64,000 nucleotides of DNA from Sphaerisporangium rubeum (GTDB lineage: Bacteria; Actinomycetota; Actinomycetes; Streptosporangiales; Streptosporangiaceae). The DNA is taken from NCBI RefSeq assembly GCF_014207705.1, contig NZ_JACHIU010000001.1:3216501-3280500 (forward strand), written 5' to 3'. The position numbers were made by a program, and so were the translations under genes. Under the pieces are notes generated by a model. That model was not told where the DNA came from, did no database searches, and worked only from the letters and a program-made list of their open reading frames with translations. Below, piece after piece: positions 50,421 to 59,948 of this stretch (within the stretch, counting starts at the first letter, position 1; every line of letters begins with the position of its first letter).

Positions 50421-52010
50421 TCACCCGGCGTCCTGCGCGGCCCGCAGGGATGCGGCGACCTGCGCGGGAAGCTCGGCGAGGCGGTGCGCGGGGAGCTCCA
50501 AGGGGGTGGCGTCCCCGGCCCAGGGAGCGGCCTCGGCGACGACGGCCCGCGCCTGGCGTTTGGTCAGGCCCTGGTGCGCCTTGATGAGGGCCTCGCGCCA
50601 GGTGTTGGCGAGCTTGCCGTGCGCGTTGTCCAGGACGCGCCGCAGCACCAGGGCCGCCGGATCCCGCGGCTCGGCACGCCGTACCGCGTCGATCCCCGTG
50701 CCGGTCACGGTGAGGTCGTAGACCGCCGACAGCGGGCCGCCGGCGGCGACCAGAGCGGGCCACAGGTCACCGTCGCGGGCCTCGCGCACGGCGGCGAGCA
50801 CCCGCACGTGCGCGGCGCGGCAGGCCAGCAGCAGACGGGGCACCGCCGGTCCGAGACCGGGGGGGACGGCAACGGCGACCCGGCCGGGGGAGGAGGCGTA
50901 GGGCTTGGCCAGCCACACGGAAAGGCGGACCCTCGGGGTGCCGGGCAGCAGGTCGGCGGGCCAGTCACCCACCAGGACGCCGGGGGTGAACCCGCCGGTG
51001 AACGCCGCGCCGGCCGCCGCCTGGTGGGACTCGACCGACTGGGGGCCGTGGGTGTAGATCGCGGTGGCGAAACGCGCGGCCCGGGTCGCGGCGGCGGGAC
51101 GGGACCTCGTGGTGGGACGCAGGACGTACAGGTCGGCGGCCGAGCCGATGGCCTCGGCCCCGAAGTACCGGTTGAAGTCGGGGTACATCGCCTCGGTGAC
51201 CAGGTTGAGGTCGTGCAGCGCCGACTGCACCTTGAAGGCCAGCATGGGGCTGCGCTCACCGGCGCCGTACGCGAGGAGCACGCGCGCGGTGCCGATGTCA
51301 CCGACGGCTTCCACGGCCCTGGCGGCGAACAGGCCGATCCCCTCGGGGGTGTACGGCGGGTCGGTGACCACCAGGTCGGCCTGCTCGCGCACCGAGGCGG
51401 GGAGCCCGAGACGCAGGTCGGCCCACCGGGTGCGGACCGTCAGGCCCGCCTCGCCGGCCCGCGCCGCGATGTACGCGAGCACGCGCTCGTCGACGTCCAC
51501 CACCGTCACCTCGGCCTCGGGGTGCAGCATCGCCACGGCGAGCGACGTCAGATCGTGGTCGCCGAGGCACAGGACACGCGCGCCGGGCAGCCGGAACCGC
51601 GCGCCGAGCAGCAGCGCGCGGGACACCACGGTCTGCGGGGTCGCCGACACATGGTCGAGCGCCTGCCGGCCGCGCGGCGCCTCGGCGATCAGCGCGGCCA
51701 TGCGCGCCACCACGTCGCCGTACCCGCCGAGCAGGTGATCGACCGGGCCCGCGGGCCCGGCGTCCGGCGGATCGCTCAGATCGCGGTACGCCGCGGCCTT
51801 GTCCGGCGGCAGCCGGAAGCGGTCACCCGACCGCTCAAGGTCCAGCTCACGCAACAGGGCCTCGACACCGCGCCGCGAGGTCGCCGTGGCCCGCACCAGC
51901 TCGGCGAGCGTCCACCACGAGCCGTCCGACAGCAACCCGATCGCCGCGCGCAGCCGCCGCGCGTCCACCCCTGCCTCGGCCAGCAGCTTGCCCGCACCCT
52001 CCGACTCCAC
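50421..52010 (-). CDS. BpsA-like aminopropyltransferase (branched polyamine synthase family)
   Basis: 529 residues. An N-terminal winged helix (about 15-75) is followed by a Rossmann methyltransferase-like core with V-L-C-L-G-D-H-D-L-T-S-L-A near residue 145, V-T-V-V-D-V-D-E-R-V-L and catalytic-type T-D-P-P-Y-T-P-E-G. This matches N4-bis(aminopropyl)spermidine synthase proteins. The C-terminal 230 residues are an additional, degenerate half not present in the about 350-residue archaeal enzymes. Branched polyamines are known from thermophiles; in actinomycetes the product is uncertain. ATG 52010 lacks a clear ribosome site. Confidence 0.8.
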   Translation of the reverse strand: MESEGAGKLLAEAGVDARRLRAAIGLLSDGSWWTLAELVRATATSRRGVEALLRELDLERSGDRFRLPPDKAAAYRDLSDPPDAGPAGPVDHLLGGYGDVVARMAALIAEAPRGRQALDHVSATPQTVVSRALLLGARFRLPGARVLCLGDHDLTSLAVAMLHPEAEVTVVDVDERVLAYIAARAGEAGLTVRTRWADLRLGLPASVREQADLVVTDPPYTPEGIGLFAARAVEAVGDIGTARVLLAYGAGERSPMLAFKVQSALHDLNLVTEAMYPDFNRYFGAEAIGSAADLYVLRPTTRSRPAAATRAARFATAIYTHGPQSVESHQAAAGAAFTGGFTPGVLVGDWPADLLPGTPRVRLSVWLAKPYASSPGRVAVAVPPGLGPAVPRLLLACRAAHVRVLAAVREARDGDLWPALVAAGGPLSAVYDLTVTGTGIDAVRRAEPRDPAALVLRRVLDNAHGKLANTWREALIKAHQGLTKRQARAVVAEAAPWAGDATPLELPAHRLAELPAQVAASLRAAQDAG

Positions 52011-52209
52011 CGGGCAACCCTACCGGCGGCGAAGGCACGTCACGATCCGGCGGCCGGGCCCGGTTCCGGCGTTTCCGGGTACGCGACGGCGGCGCGGCGT
52101 GACTAAAATCCTCGAGGGTGCGCCACGGAGCGTACGCGAGAGGTCGCACGGCGTGCCGGGGGGTGGGGCCGTGGCGCCGCGAGGAGCGCGAGAAGGCTGG
52201 GGGACGGTC

Positions 52210-52815
52210 GTGCTGCACGGTGTTGACGTGTCCAACTGGCAGGGGGCGGTCGACTGGGCCGGGCACGCCGGCGACGGTGTCGGCTTCGGGTTCGCCAAGG
52301 CCAGCGAAGGCACCGGGTTCACCGACAAGTGGTTCGCACGCAACTGGGCCGCGATGCGGGAGAACTGGCTGGTCTGCGGCGCCTACCACTTCGGCCACCC
52401 CAAGTCCGACCCGGTGGACCAGGCGCGGCACTTCCTCGACGTGGTGGACGCCGCGGGGGGTCTGCGGCGTGGCGACCTGATCGCGCTGGACCTGGAACGG
52501 TCGGGGCATCTGCCGCCGCGCGAGGTGTCGGCGTTCGCCAGGCGGTGGTGCAAGGTCATCTCGCTCGTCACCGGGGTCCGGCCGGTGATCTACACGTTCC
52601 TCGCCTTCGCCAGGAAGGGGAACTGCCAGGGCCTGCAGGACCACCCGCTGTGGATCGCCGCGCCGAGCCACCCGAAGGGCCGTCCCGTGGTCCCCGCGCC
52701 GTGGCGGCGCTGGACCATCCACCAGTACGCGCACGGCTCCACCGACCGCAACGTCTTCCGCGGCACCCGCGCCGAGCTCGCCGCGCTCGGCTACCAGCCG
52801 CGCCGCCTGACCTGA
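52210..52815 (+). CDS. Glycoside hydrolase family 25 lysozyme-like protein
   Basis: 201 residues from GTG 52210 behind [21 protein letters not shown] starts the barrel with its first catalytic-site Asp; [15 protein letters not shown] and C-G-A-Y-H-F-G-H-P follow; L-I-A-L-D-L-E carries the second acid pair. No signal peptide is visible, so the protein would need another export route or act inside. Family members cut peptidoglycan beta-1,4 bonds. It is the gene before thrS. Confidence 0.85.
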   Translation: MLHGVDVSNWQGAVDWAGHAGDGVGFGFAKASEGTGFTDKWFARNWAAMRENWLVCGAYHFGHPKSDPVDQARHFLDVVDAAGGLRRGDLIALDLERSGHLPPREVSAFARRWCKVISLVTGVRPVIYTFLAFARKGNCQGLQDHPLWIAAPSHPKGRPVVPAPWRRWTIHQYAHGSTDRNVFRGTRAELAALGYQPRRLT

Positions 52816-52931
52816 CCGTGGTGCGCGGCCCGGCCGCGCCTGACGAGATCTCCTGGCGAGATAACGGGAGGCGATTCGGCGGTACCATCGGGCACGATGA
52901 TGGGAAAGCCCTTCTAGACCTTGGAGTGACC

Positions 52932-54899
52932 GTGCCCGCCGCCCTCGAAATACGCATCACCCTCGCCGGAGCCGAGCGTGTGGTGGCGGCGGGGACGACG
53001 GCCGGCGAGGCGCTCGGTGCCGACGGCCGCACCGTCGTCGCGGCCCGCGTCAACGGTGAGCCGCGCGACCTCGCGAGCGAGGTCGCCGACGGCGACGTCG
53101 TCGAGCCCATCGACATCGCCTCCCCCGAGGGCCGGTCCATCCTGCGCCACTCCACCGCGCACGTCATGGCCCAGGCCGTCCAGGAGCTGTTCCCCGAGGC
53201 CAGGCTCGGCATCGGCCCCCCCGTCGAGAACGGCTTCTACTACGACTTCGACGTCGCGCGGCCGTTCACCCCCGACGACCTCAAGCGCGTCGAGAAGCGC
53301 ATGCGCGAGATCGTCAAGCAGGGCCAGCTGTTCTCCCGCCGTCCCGTCTCCGACGAGGACGCGCGCGCCGAGCTCGCCGCCGAGCCGTACAAGCTGGAGC
53401 TGATCGGACTCAAGGGTGGCGCCGCCGACGAGGAGAGCGTCGAGGTGGGTGGGGGTCAGCTCACCATCTACGACAACCTCGACCCCTCCTCCGGCGAGCT
53501 GTGCTGGAAGGACCTGTGCCGCGGGCCGCACGTGCCGTCCACCCGGGTCATCCCGGCGTTCAAGCTCATGCGCTCCGGCGGCGCCTACTGGCGGGGCAGC
53601 GAGAAGAACCCTCAGCTCCAGCGCATCTACGGCACCGCGTGGGAGTCCCGCGACAAGCAGGACGAGTACCTCCACCTGCTGGCCGAGGCCGAGAAGCGCG
53701 ACCACCGCAAGCTCGGCGCCGAGCTCGACCTGTTCTCCTTCCCCACCGAGCTCGGCTCGGGTCTCGCGGTGTTCCACCCCAAGGGGGGTGTGGTGCGCCG
53801 CGTCATGGAGGACTACTCGCGCCGCCGCCACGAGGAGGCGGGGTACTCGTTCGTCAACACCCCGCACATCACCAAGGAGAACCTCTTCCAGCTCTCCGGG
53901 CACCTCGGCTGGTACGCCGACGGCATGTTCCCCCCCATGGAGCTCGAAGGCGCGCGCTACTACCTCAAGCCGATGAACTGCCCCATGCACAACCTGATCT
54001 TCAGGTCGCGGGGCCGGTCCTACCGTGAGCTGCCGCTGCGGCTGTTCGAGTTCGGCAGCGTGTACCGCTACGAGAAGTCCGGCGTGGTGCACGGCCTGAC
54101 CCGCGTGCGCGGCATGACCCAGGACGACGCGCACATCTACTGCACTCGCGACCAGATGCAGGACGAGCTCAAGAGCCTGCTGCGGTTCGTGCTCGGCCTG
54201 CTGCGCGACTACGGCCTCGACGACTTCTACCTGGAGCTGTCGACCCGCGACCCCGACAAGTCCATCGGCACCGACGAGGTGTGGGCCGAGGCCACCGAGG
54301 CGCTGCGGGCCGCCGCCGAGTCCGAGAAGCTCGACCTGGTGCTCGACGAGGGCGGCGCGGCGTTCTACGGGCCCAAGATCTCGGTGCAGGTCAAGGACGC
54401 CATCGGCCGGAGCTGGCAGATGTCGACCATCCAGGTCGACCTCAACCTGCCTGAGCTGTTCGAGCTGGAGTTCCAGGGTGACGACGGCGCGCGGCAGCGG
54501 CCCGTCATGATCCACCGGGCCCTGTTCGGTTCGGTCGAGCGATTCTTCGGCGTGCTGGTCGAGCACTACGCCGGCGCGTTCCCTCCCTGGCTCGCCCCCG
54601 TGCAGGTCGTCGGCATCCCGATCTCCGACGCGCACGTGACCTACCTCCAGGACGTGGCCGAGCGGTTGCGCGCGCGTGGCATCCGGGTCGAGATCGACGC
54701 CTCGGCCGACCGCATGCAGAAGAAGATCCGCAACGCGCAGAAGTCCAAGGTCCCGTTCATGCTGCTGGCCGGCGACGACGACGTGTCCCACGGCGCGGTG
54801 TCGTTCCGCTACCGCAGCGGCGAGCAGAAGAACGGCGTCGCCGTGGCCGACGCCGTCGCCGAGATCGTCGACGCCGTGGAACGCCGCATCCAGGTCTGA
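52932..54899 (+). CDS. thrS: Threonine--tRNA ligase
   Basis: 655 residues from GTG 52932 with TTGGAGTGACC upstream. Domains in order: a TGS domain (1-60, weakly kept), the editing domain with H-S-T-A-H-V-M-A near residue 73 and C-R-G-P-H-V-P-S-T, the class II core with motif 2 around [11 protein letters not shown] and zinc-ligand Cys in M-N-C-P-M-H, and the HGTP anticodon domain (about 555-650). It charges tRNA-Thr. Head of the thrS-HIT-pgsA-patA-pimA neighbourhood of mycolic and sporoactinomycetes. No T-box upstream. Confidence 0.97.
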   Translation: MPAALEIRITLAGAERVVAAGTTAGEALGADGRTVVAARVNGEPRDLASEVADGDVVEPIDIASPEGRSILRHSTAHVMAQAVQELFPEARLGIGPPVENGFYYDFDVARPFTPDDLKRVEKRMREIVKQGQLFSRRPVSDEDARAELAAEPYKLELIGLKGGAADEESVEVGGGQLTIYDNLDPSSGELCWKDLCRGPHVPSTRVIPAFKLMRSGGAYWRGSEKNPQLQRIYGTAWESRDKQDEYLHLLAEAEKRDHRKLGAELDLFSFPTELGSGLAVFHPKGGVVRRVMEDYSRRRHEEAGYSFVNTPHITKENLFQLSGHLGWYADGMFPPMELEGARYYLKPMNCPMHNLIFRSRGRSYRELPLRLFEFGSVYRYEKSGVVHGLTRVRGMTQDDAHIYCTRDQMQDELKSLLRFVLGLLRDYGLDDFYLELSTRDPDKSIGTDEVWAEATEALRAAAESEKLDLVLDEGGAAFYGPKISVQVKDAIGRSWQMSTIQVDLNLPELFELEFQGDDGARQRPVMIHRALFGSVERFFGVLVEHYAGAFPPWLAPVQVVGIPISDAHVTYLQDVAERLRARGIRVEIDASADRMQKKIRNAQKSKVPFMLLAGDDDVSHGAVSFRYRSGEQKNGVAVADAVAEIVDAVERRIQV

Positions 54900-54986
54900 C
54901 CGGTCCTGGTCCGCACGGACCATATGGGGTCGTGCCGGCCCCACGCGTCACCGTCCTCGGACAGGGGTACGGCTGTGCGGGGCCGT

Positions 54987-55051
54987 GGCACCGTCCCTGC
55001 AAGGGACGTGCCGTTGCGCCGAGCCGTGGCACCGTCCCCTGGGGCGGTGCC
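54987..55051 (+). terminator. Two tandem hairpins after thrS
   Basis: GGCACCGTCCCT-GCA-AGGGACGTGCC (54987-55012) and GGCACCGTCCCC-TG-GGGCGGTGCC (55028-55051) each fold with at most one bulge. The shared GCCGTGGCACCGTCCC shows they arose by duplication. Confidence 0.55.
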
Positions 55052-55067
55052 GCGTGGCCCGCCGTCC

Positions 55068-55073
55068 TATGCT
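55068..55073 (+). promoter_or_regulatory. TATGCT, -10 of a probable leaderless HIT transcript
   Basis: TATGCT ends 7 bp before ATG 55081 and no ribosome site is present, so transcription would start at or near the start codon. The -35 is poor. Confidence 0.35.
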
Positions 55074-55080
55074 GCATGGC

Positions 55081-55623
55081 ATGCAGGAGTCGATCGAGCA
55101 GTCAGGCGCGGGGGATCCCGACAACTTCCAGCGGCTGTGGACGCCGCACCGCATGGCGTACATCAAGGGTGAGGGCAAGCCCACGGGCACCGGCCCGGGG
55201 GAGGGGTGCCCCTTCTGTGCCATACCCAAGATGTCCGACCAGGACGGCCTGACCGTCGCACGCGGCTCCTCGGTGTACGCCGTGCTGAACCTCTATCCCT
55301 ACAACTCCGGCCACCTGATGGTCTGCCCCTACCGCCACGTGGCCGACTACGGCGACCTCGACGAGCCGGAGACCGCCGAACTGGCCGACTTCACCAAGCG
55401 GGCCATGTTCTGCCTGCGCAAGGCCAGCGGAGCCCAGGGGTTCAACATCGGCATGAACCAGGGCCACGTGGCCGGCGCCGGCATAGCGGGTCACCTGCAC
55501 CAGCACGTGGTCCCCCGGTGGGGCGGCGACACCAACTTCATGCCGATCGTCGGCCACACCAGGGTCCTGCCCCAGCTCCTCAAGGACACCAGAGAGATGC
55601 TCGCCGGCGCCTGGCCCACCTGA
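55081..55623 (+). CDS. HIT-domain protein, AP4A phosphorylase-like (Rv2613c-type)
   Basis: 180 residues from ATG 55081 (ATG 55069 is in frame upstream). C-P-F-C near residue 43 and the histidine triad H-L-H-Q-H-V-V with His138, His140 and His142. The order thrS-HIT matches mycobacteria, where the HIT protein degrades diadenosine tetraphosphate, a by-product of aminoacyl-tRNA synthetases. This gives the context a functional logic. Cytoplasmic. Confidence 0.93.
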   Translation: MQESIEQSGAGDPDNFQRLWTPHRMAYIKGEGKPTGTGPGEGCPFCAIPKMSDQDGLTVARGSSVYAVLNLYPYNSGHLMVCPYRHVADYGDLDEPETAELADFTKRAMFCLRKASGAQGFNIGMNQGHVAGAGIAGHLHQHVVPRWGGDTNFMPIVGHTRVLPQLLKDTREMLAGAWPT

Positions 55624-55699
55624 GCGGCGCGCGGTACCGGCTCGATCCCGCGCCGGTACCGGATGGCCCTGTGCCGCCGTACCGGCCCCGTCTCCGGTC

Positions 55700-57937
55700 T
55701 CAGCCGACCGCCGGGGACCGTCCCGGTGAGGTGGCGACCGGCTGGAGGACCGCCGGGTCCCGCGTGGCGGGGGCCGTGCCGAGGGCACGTACGCCGGCGG
55801 CGAGCACCAGGGGGACGGTCAGGGCCAAGGCCATGGACAGCACGGCGGCGCCGGAGTCGTTGACGAGCATGCCGACGACGCCGCTGACCAAAGCGCCGAT
55901 CAGACCGGCCTTCAGCATGGGGGCCCGTTCGAACACCGCCGGCAGCAGGCCCGCGCTGGCCGCGCCGGGCCGCAGCACGGCGAAGACGAGGAACGCCAGG
56001 GCCGCGATGACGATCGGCATCAGGTTGGGGGACAGCAGCGTGCTCAGCATGGCCGCGAGCTTGCGGCCGATCACCGGCAGGAACGTGCCGTCGATCACCT
56101 GGCCGGCGAACCGGCCGAGGTGGGTCTGGGCCGCCGGTGGCCGCAGGTGGTCGAGGAACGCGACCCCCATCACCACGACGCCGCCGGCGACGCAGAACGC
56201 GCCGAGCCTCACCACCGAGACCCGCTTGCCCGCCACCAGGAGAGCCGCCACCGCGATGCCGGGCACGAACGCGATCACGCCGCCGAAGTCGCTGCCGACC
56301 CCCGGCCAGCCGTCCAGGATCATCGCGAACCCGCCGAGCCCCGCGACCAGCGCCACCGCGGCCGTGCGGTGTCCCGAGCGCACCAGCCCGTCGGCGGCCA
56401 CGGTGGTCAGCAGCAGCACAGCCGTGGCGAGCAGCGCGAACGGGATGTTGCCGAGGCCGTAGTAGCGCGCGCCGACCACCCCGGTGTACCCCATGAGGCT
56501 GTTGAGCTGCAACGGCGTGCCGGTCAGCAGGTCCGCCAGCAGCACGGCCGCCGTCACCGCGGCCACCACGGCGGACGCGCCGAGCACCCCGGCCGCGCCG
56601 GGCCGCCGCCGCAGGCGGCCCCACAGGGCCGGGACGGCGAACGCGGCGCCGGTGAGCGCGGCGGCGCACAGCGCGATGCCGCTCAGCATCGCCGCGGCCG
56701 GCGCGGGTGCGCGGTCCCACGGCGTGAGGTTGACGAGGTAGGTGGACACCGGCACCGACGCGAGCGCCAGCGCGGCGACCCTGATGGCGCCGAGCCCGCG
56801 CCGCCGCCGCAGCAGCAGGAACGCGACCACGTAGAACAGCACCTGGAGCACGGCCAGCGTGGTGAAGAACGCGCCGCCGGCCACCCGCACGCTCTGTCCC
56901 GCGACGTCGGCGCGGCGCAGCGCGTCCGCGGCGGCGTCCAGGGTGGTGGCCCGGCCGGCGCGCCACGACCCGCCGATCACCGTGGCCGGCACGGCGACGC
57001 CGGCCCCTTCCAGCATGGTGGCCGTGACGTCCGGGAGGATCACCATGTCGTCGCGGCGCGTGGACGCGGCCCCGAGGAAGAGCCCCGCCGCCGCGCCGGT
57101 GCCCTCGCGCCACATCGCCACCCGCAGATGCGGGTCCGCGCCGTGGTCGGACAGCCCGGCGACCAGGACGTCCGCGCCGGGAGGCAGCTCGGCCAGCACG
57201 GTGCCGACGGTCGCGTCGGCGGCACGCACGGCCTGCTCGCGCTCGCCGGGACCGAGCTTCTCCGGCAGCGCGGACATCAGCTCGCCGTCGAGGTAAGGCC
57301 GGATCAGGTCGTCGACGTCCACCGCGACGAGGGGGCACGCGGACCAGTCGGCCAGCTCGGCCGGCGTCTCGGCGTACCGGTCCACCCGGCCCTCGCGGTC
57401 GGCGAGCGCGAGCACCGCGCCGCGTCCGACCGCCGTGGTGCACCGGCCCGCGGCGTGCGCGGCCTCGCCGAGCGTGCCGGCGTACGCCGCGTCGCGCACC
57501 GTCCACAGCCAGCCGAAGTGCGCGATCCGTGCGCCGCCGCCGGTGCGTTCGAACCGTGGCGGCGGCCCGCAGCGCGACCCCACCGAGGACCGCACCCCCG
57601 CCGACACAGTCAGCCACCCGTCGTAGGGGCAGGTGACGCGGCCCACCGTGCGCACCGACAGCGACCCGGTGGCGCCGCCGCCGGCCAGCCGCCACAGGTT
57701 GGGGGTGCCGGTGGGAGACACGTCTCCCCAGTGCAGCCCCGGTACGCCGATCAGCACCACCGGCGCGGCGGCCGACCCCGTGGCCGACTCCGTGGCCGAC
57801 CCCATGGCCGACTCCGTGGCCGACCTCATGGCCGATCCCGCGGCCGGCGCGGCGCTCGCCGCCGCGGCGGGGACACCGGCCGGTCCTGCCAGAACCCCCG
57901 CGAAGACCGCGGCCACCGCGACCAGAACCCGCCTCAC
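55700..57937 (-). CDS. Large membrane protein with N-terminal alkaline-phosphatase-like domain
   Basis: 745 residues from GTG 57937, with AGGAGG 6 bases upstream. A signal peptide (1-35) is followed by a Ser/Ala-rich tetrapeptide repeat (about 33-56). The outer domain (about 58-310) has V-V-L-I-G-V-P-G-L-H-W-G-D and L-S-D-H-G-A-D-P, weak echoes of phosphodiesterase metal sites. Some 11-12 membrane spans follow. The protein type is conserved in actinomycetes next to lipid or cell-wall genes, but no reaction is known. It is convergent with the HIT gene. Confidence 0.75.
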   Translation of the reverse strand: MRRVLVAVAAVFAGVLAGPAGVPAAAASAAPAAGSAMRSATESAMGSATESATGSAAAPVVLIGVPGLHWGDVSPTGTPNLWRLAGGGATGSLSVRTVGRVTCPYDGWLTVSAGVRSSVGSRCGPPPRFERTGGGARIAHFGWLWTVRDAAYAGTLGEAAHAAGRCTTAVGRGAVLALADREGRVDRYAETPAELADWSACPLVAVDVDDLIRPYLDGELMSALPEKLGPGEREQAVRAADATVGTVLAELPPGADVLVAGLSDHGADPHLRVAMWREGTGAAAGLFLGAASTRRDDMVILPDVTATMLEGAGVAVPATVIGGSWRAGRATTLDAAADALRRADVAGQSVRVAGGAFFTTLAVLQVLFYVVAFLLLRRRRGLGAIRVAALALASVPVSTYLVNLTPWDRAPAPAAAMLSGIALCAAALTGAAFAVPALWGRLRRRPGAAGVLGASAVVAAVTAAVLLADLLTGTPLQLNSLMGYTGVVGARYYGLGNIPFALLATAVLLLTTVAADGLVRSGHRTAAVALVAGLGGFAMILDGWPGVGSDFGGVIAFVPGIAVAALLVAGKRVSVVRLGAFCVAGGVVVMGVAFLDHLRPPAAQTHLGRFAGQVIDGTFLPVIGRKLAAMLSTLLSPNLMPIVIAALAFLVFAVLRPGAASAGLLPAVFERAPMLKAGLIGALVSGVVGMLVNDSGAAVLSMALALTVPLVLAAGVRALGTAPATRDPAVLQPVATSPGRSPAVG
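57771..57842. repeat. Six tandem 12-bp repeats inside the membrane protein gene
   Basis: Units GCCGACYCCRTG repeat six times without gaps, the last diverged. They encode G/E-S-A-T/M tetrapeptides just behind the signal peptide. Being a multiple of 3, the copy number may vary without breaking the frame. Confidence 0.8.
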
Positions 57938-58121
57938 CAATGACCTCCTGCGACCTGACCACCGCGAATCCCTGGAACCGTACGGGAAACCGCGGCGGCC
58001 GGTCCAGGAAACCCCGATGAACACCTTCAGAACCCGGTCCCGGCCGCACGGGGCCGCTCAGGGAAAGGCCGCGACACGTGGCCGGACGCGACCTCAAGGC
58101 GCGCGCGGCGGTTCCGAGGAC

Positions 58122-59699
58122 TCAGGGAAGGGTCGCCACCGCGGGGGAGCCCTCGTTGCCGAGGCGGTCCACGGCGGTCACCAGGTAGACGCCGGGCTGC
58201 TTGACGCTCACGGCGGACCCCAGGGGGGAGGGGAGCAGCGTCACGAGGTTGCGGGGGTCGATGGTGGCGCACGGCGCGGAGGCGGGGTCGGTGACGCGGT
58301 ACACGGCGTACGAGCGCGCTCCGGGGACCGGGTTCCACGACAGCGTGCCGGCCGACAGCCTCAGCCCCGTGGGGGGGACCGGGCCCTTGCCGCCGCGTGC
58401 CGCCATCAGCGGCAGCAGCGCGGGCTTGGCGTAGTGGTCCTCGGCGATGAGGTCGAGGACGCTCAGGGGGTTCCTCAGCAGCTGCGTGGCACTGAAGTAG
58501 ACGTCACCCCCCACCTCGGGCCGCTTGCGGTTGAGAGTGAGATGAGCGGGAAGCTCGCCGCGCCTGGTCCACGCGGGGGTGTCCTTGGTGCCGACGCGGT
58601 AGAGCGCCTGGCCGATGTACAGGTGGACGCCGGTGCCCTTGACCTGGTCGGCCCACCACGGCAGCAGCTTGGCGTAGTCGGCGACGGCGAAGCCGCGCGG
58701 CCAGTACAGCTGCGGCATGACGTAGTCGACGGAGCCGGCCTTGATCCAGGCCCGCGCGTCGGAGTAGATCGCGTCGTACGCCGACAGGCCCTTGGTGTCG
58801 GACCCGGCGGGGTCGTCGGACTTGTTGCGCCAGATGCCGAACGGGCTGACGCCGAACTTCACGTACGGCTTGGCGGCGTGCACCGCCTGGCCGACCTCGG
58901 CGATCAGCTTGTTGACGTTGTCGCGGCGCCAGGCGGCCAGCGACCTGCCTTTGCCGTACTTTGTAAAGGCGGCCTTGTCGGAGAACGGCACCCCCGCCAC
59001 CGGATAGGGGTAGAAGTAGTCGTCGAAGTGCACGCCGTCCACGTCGTACCGCCGCACCACGTCATCGACGATCTTGACGGTGTGCTGCCGCACCTCCGGC
59101 AGCCCCGGGTTGTAGTACGCCTTGCCTTGATATTTCACGACCCACGACGGGTGCTGCCGCGCCGGGTGCGACGCCGGCAGCTTCGACAGGTCCGCGGTGG
59201 CGGCGGCGCGGTACGGGTTGAACCACGCGTGGAACTCCAGGCCGCGCTTGTGCGCCTCGTCGATGAGGAACGGCAGCGGGTCCCACCCGGGGTTCTTCCC
59301 CGGTGTGCCGGTGAGCCACTGCGACCAGGGCTCGTGCGGCGAGGCGTACAGCGCGTCCGAGGCCGGCCGCACCTGCACGAACACCGCGTTGAGGTTGCGG
59401 CGCGCGGCGGTGTCGAGGATCTTGACGTACTCCGCGCGCTGCTTCTCCTGGGTGAGCCCCGGCTTGGTGGGCCAGTCGAGGTTGTGCACGGTCGCGATCC
59501 AGACGCCGCGGAGCTGCCGCTTGGCGGGCATGTCGCTCACCTGGCAGGCCCCGCGGGCCGCGGCGGTGGCGGCTTGGCGAGCCGCCGGGACGGACTCGCC
59601 GTCCGCCGGCGCCGGCCGGTGGCCGAAGGTGTAGGCGACGCCTGTGGTGGCCACCGCCAGACCGGCGGCGGCGAGCAAGGGCCGAAGTCCGTTTCGCAT
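58122..59699 (-). CDS. GHL10 (DUF187) family glycoside hydrolase, secreted
   Basis: 525 residues. A signal peptide or anchor (1-25: R-P-L-L-A-A-A-G-L-A-V-A-T-T-G) leads to R-G-V-W-I-A-T-V-H-N-L-D-W-P near residue 64, V-F-V-Q-V-R-P-A-S-D-A-L-Y, W-F-N-P-Y-R and D-G-V-H-F-D-D-Y-F-Y-P-Y, all hallmarks of DUF187 proteins such as YngK. A C-terminal fibronectin-like domain (about 440-525) follows. Probably acts on cell-wall or extracellular glycans. Its gene lies 422 bp... upstream of the membrane protein start, with 184 bp between them, on the same strand. Confidence 0.88.
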   Translation of the reverse strand: MRNGLRPLLAAAGLAVATTGVAYTFGHRPAPADGESVPAARQAATAAARGACQVSDMPAKRQLRGVWIATVHNLDWPTKPGLTQEKQRAEYVKILDTAARRNLNAVFVQVRPASDALYASPHEPWSQWLTGTPGKNPGWDPLPFLIDEAHKRGLEFHAWFNPYRAAATADLSKLPASHPARQHPSWVVKYQGKAYYNPGLPEVRQHTVKIVDDVVRRYDVDGVHFDDYFYPYPVAGVPFSDKAAFTKYGKGRSLAAWRRDNVNKLIAEVGQAVHAAKPYVKFGVSPFGIWRNKSDDPAGSDTKGLSAYDAIYSDARAWIKAGSVDYVMPQLYWPRGFAVADYAKLLPWWADQVKGTGVHLYIGQALYRVGTKDTPAWTRRGELPAHLTLNRKRPEVGGDVYFSATQLLRNPLSVLDLIAEDHYAKPALLPLMAARGGKGPVPPTGLRLSAGTLSWNPVPGARSYAVYRVTDPASAPCATIDPRNLVTLLPSPLGSAVSVKQPGVYLVTAVDRLGNEGSPAVATLP

Positions 59700-59900
59700 G
59701 GGACCTCAGTCTGGCACCGGCAAAGGAATGGTAAGGCCGAATAACCGAAATCGTTTCGTGATGTCAATGTTACTTTCGTGGCCGTTGTGACTAGGGAGAC
59801 CCATGGTGTGGCCATCCCGCCTCCGCCGGGCCGCGCCGGCCGGTACGGTGACCGGCCGGCGGGACCCGTCCGCACCTGGAGCGGGACGGCCGGTCGAGCG

Positions 59901-59943
59901 CACCTTCCGGCACCGGATCCTGGGAAACCGGTGCCGGAAGGTG
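59901..59943 (-). terminator. Perfect 16-bp hairpin after the EF-G-like gene
   Basis: CACCTTCCGGCACCGG (59901-59916) and CCGGTGCCGGAAGGTG (59928-59943) are exact complements with an 11-base loop, 5 bp beyond the stop codon of the minus-strand gene. It is the strongest hairpin in the window. Confidence 0.75.
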
Positions 59944-59948
59944 ACATG

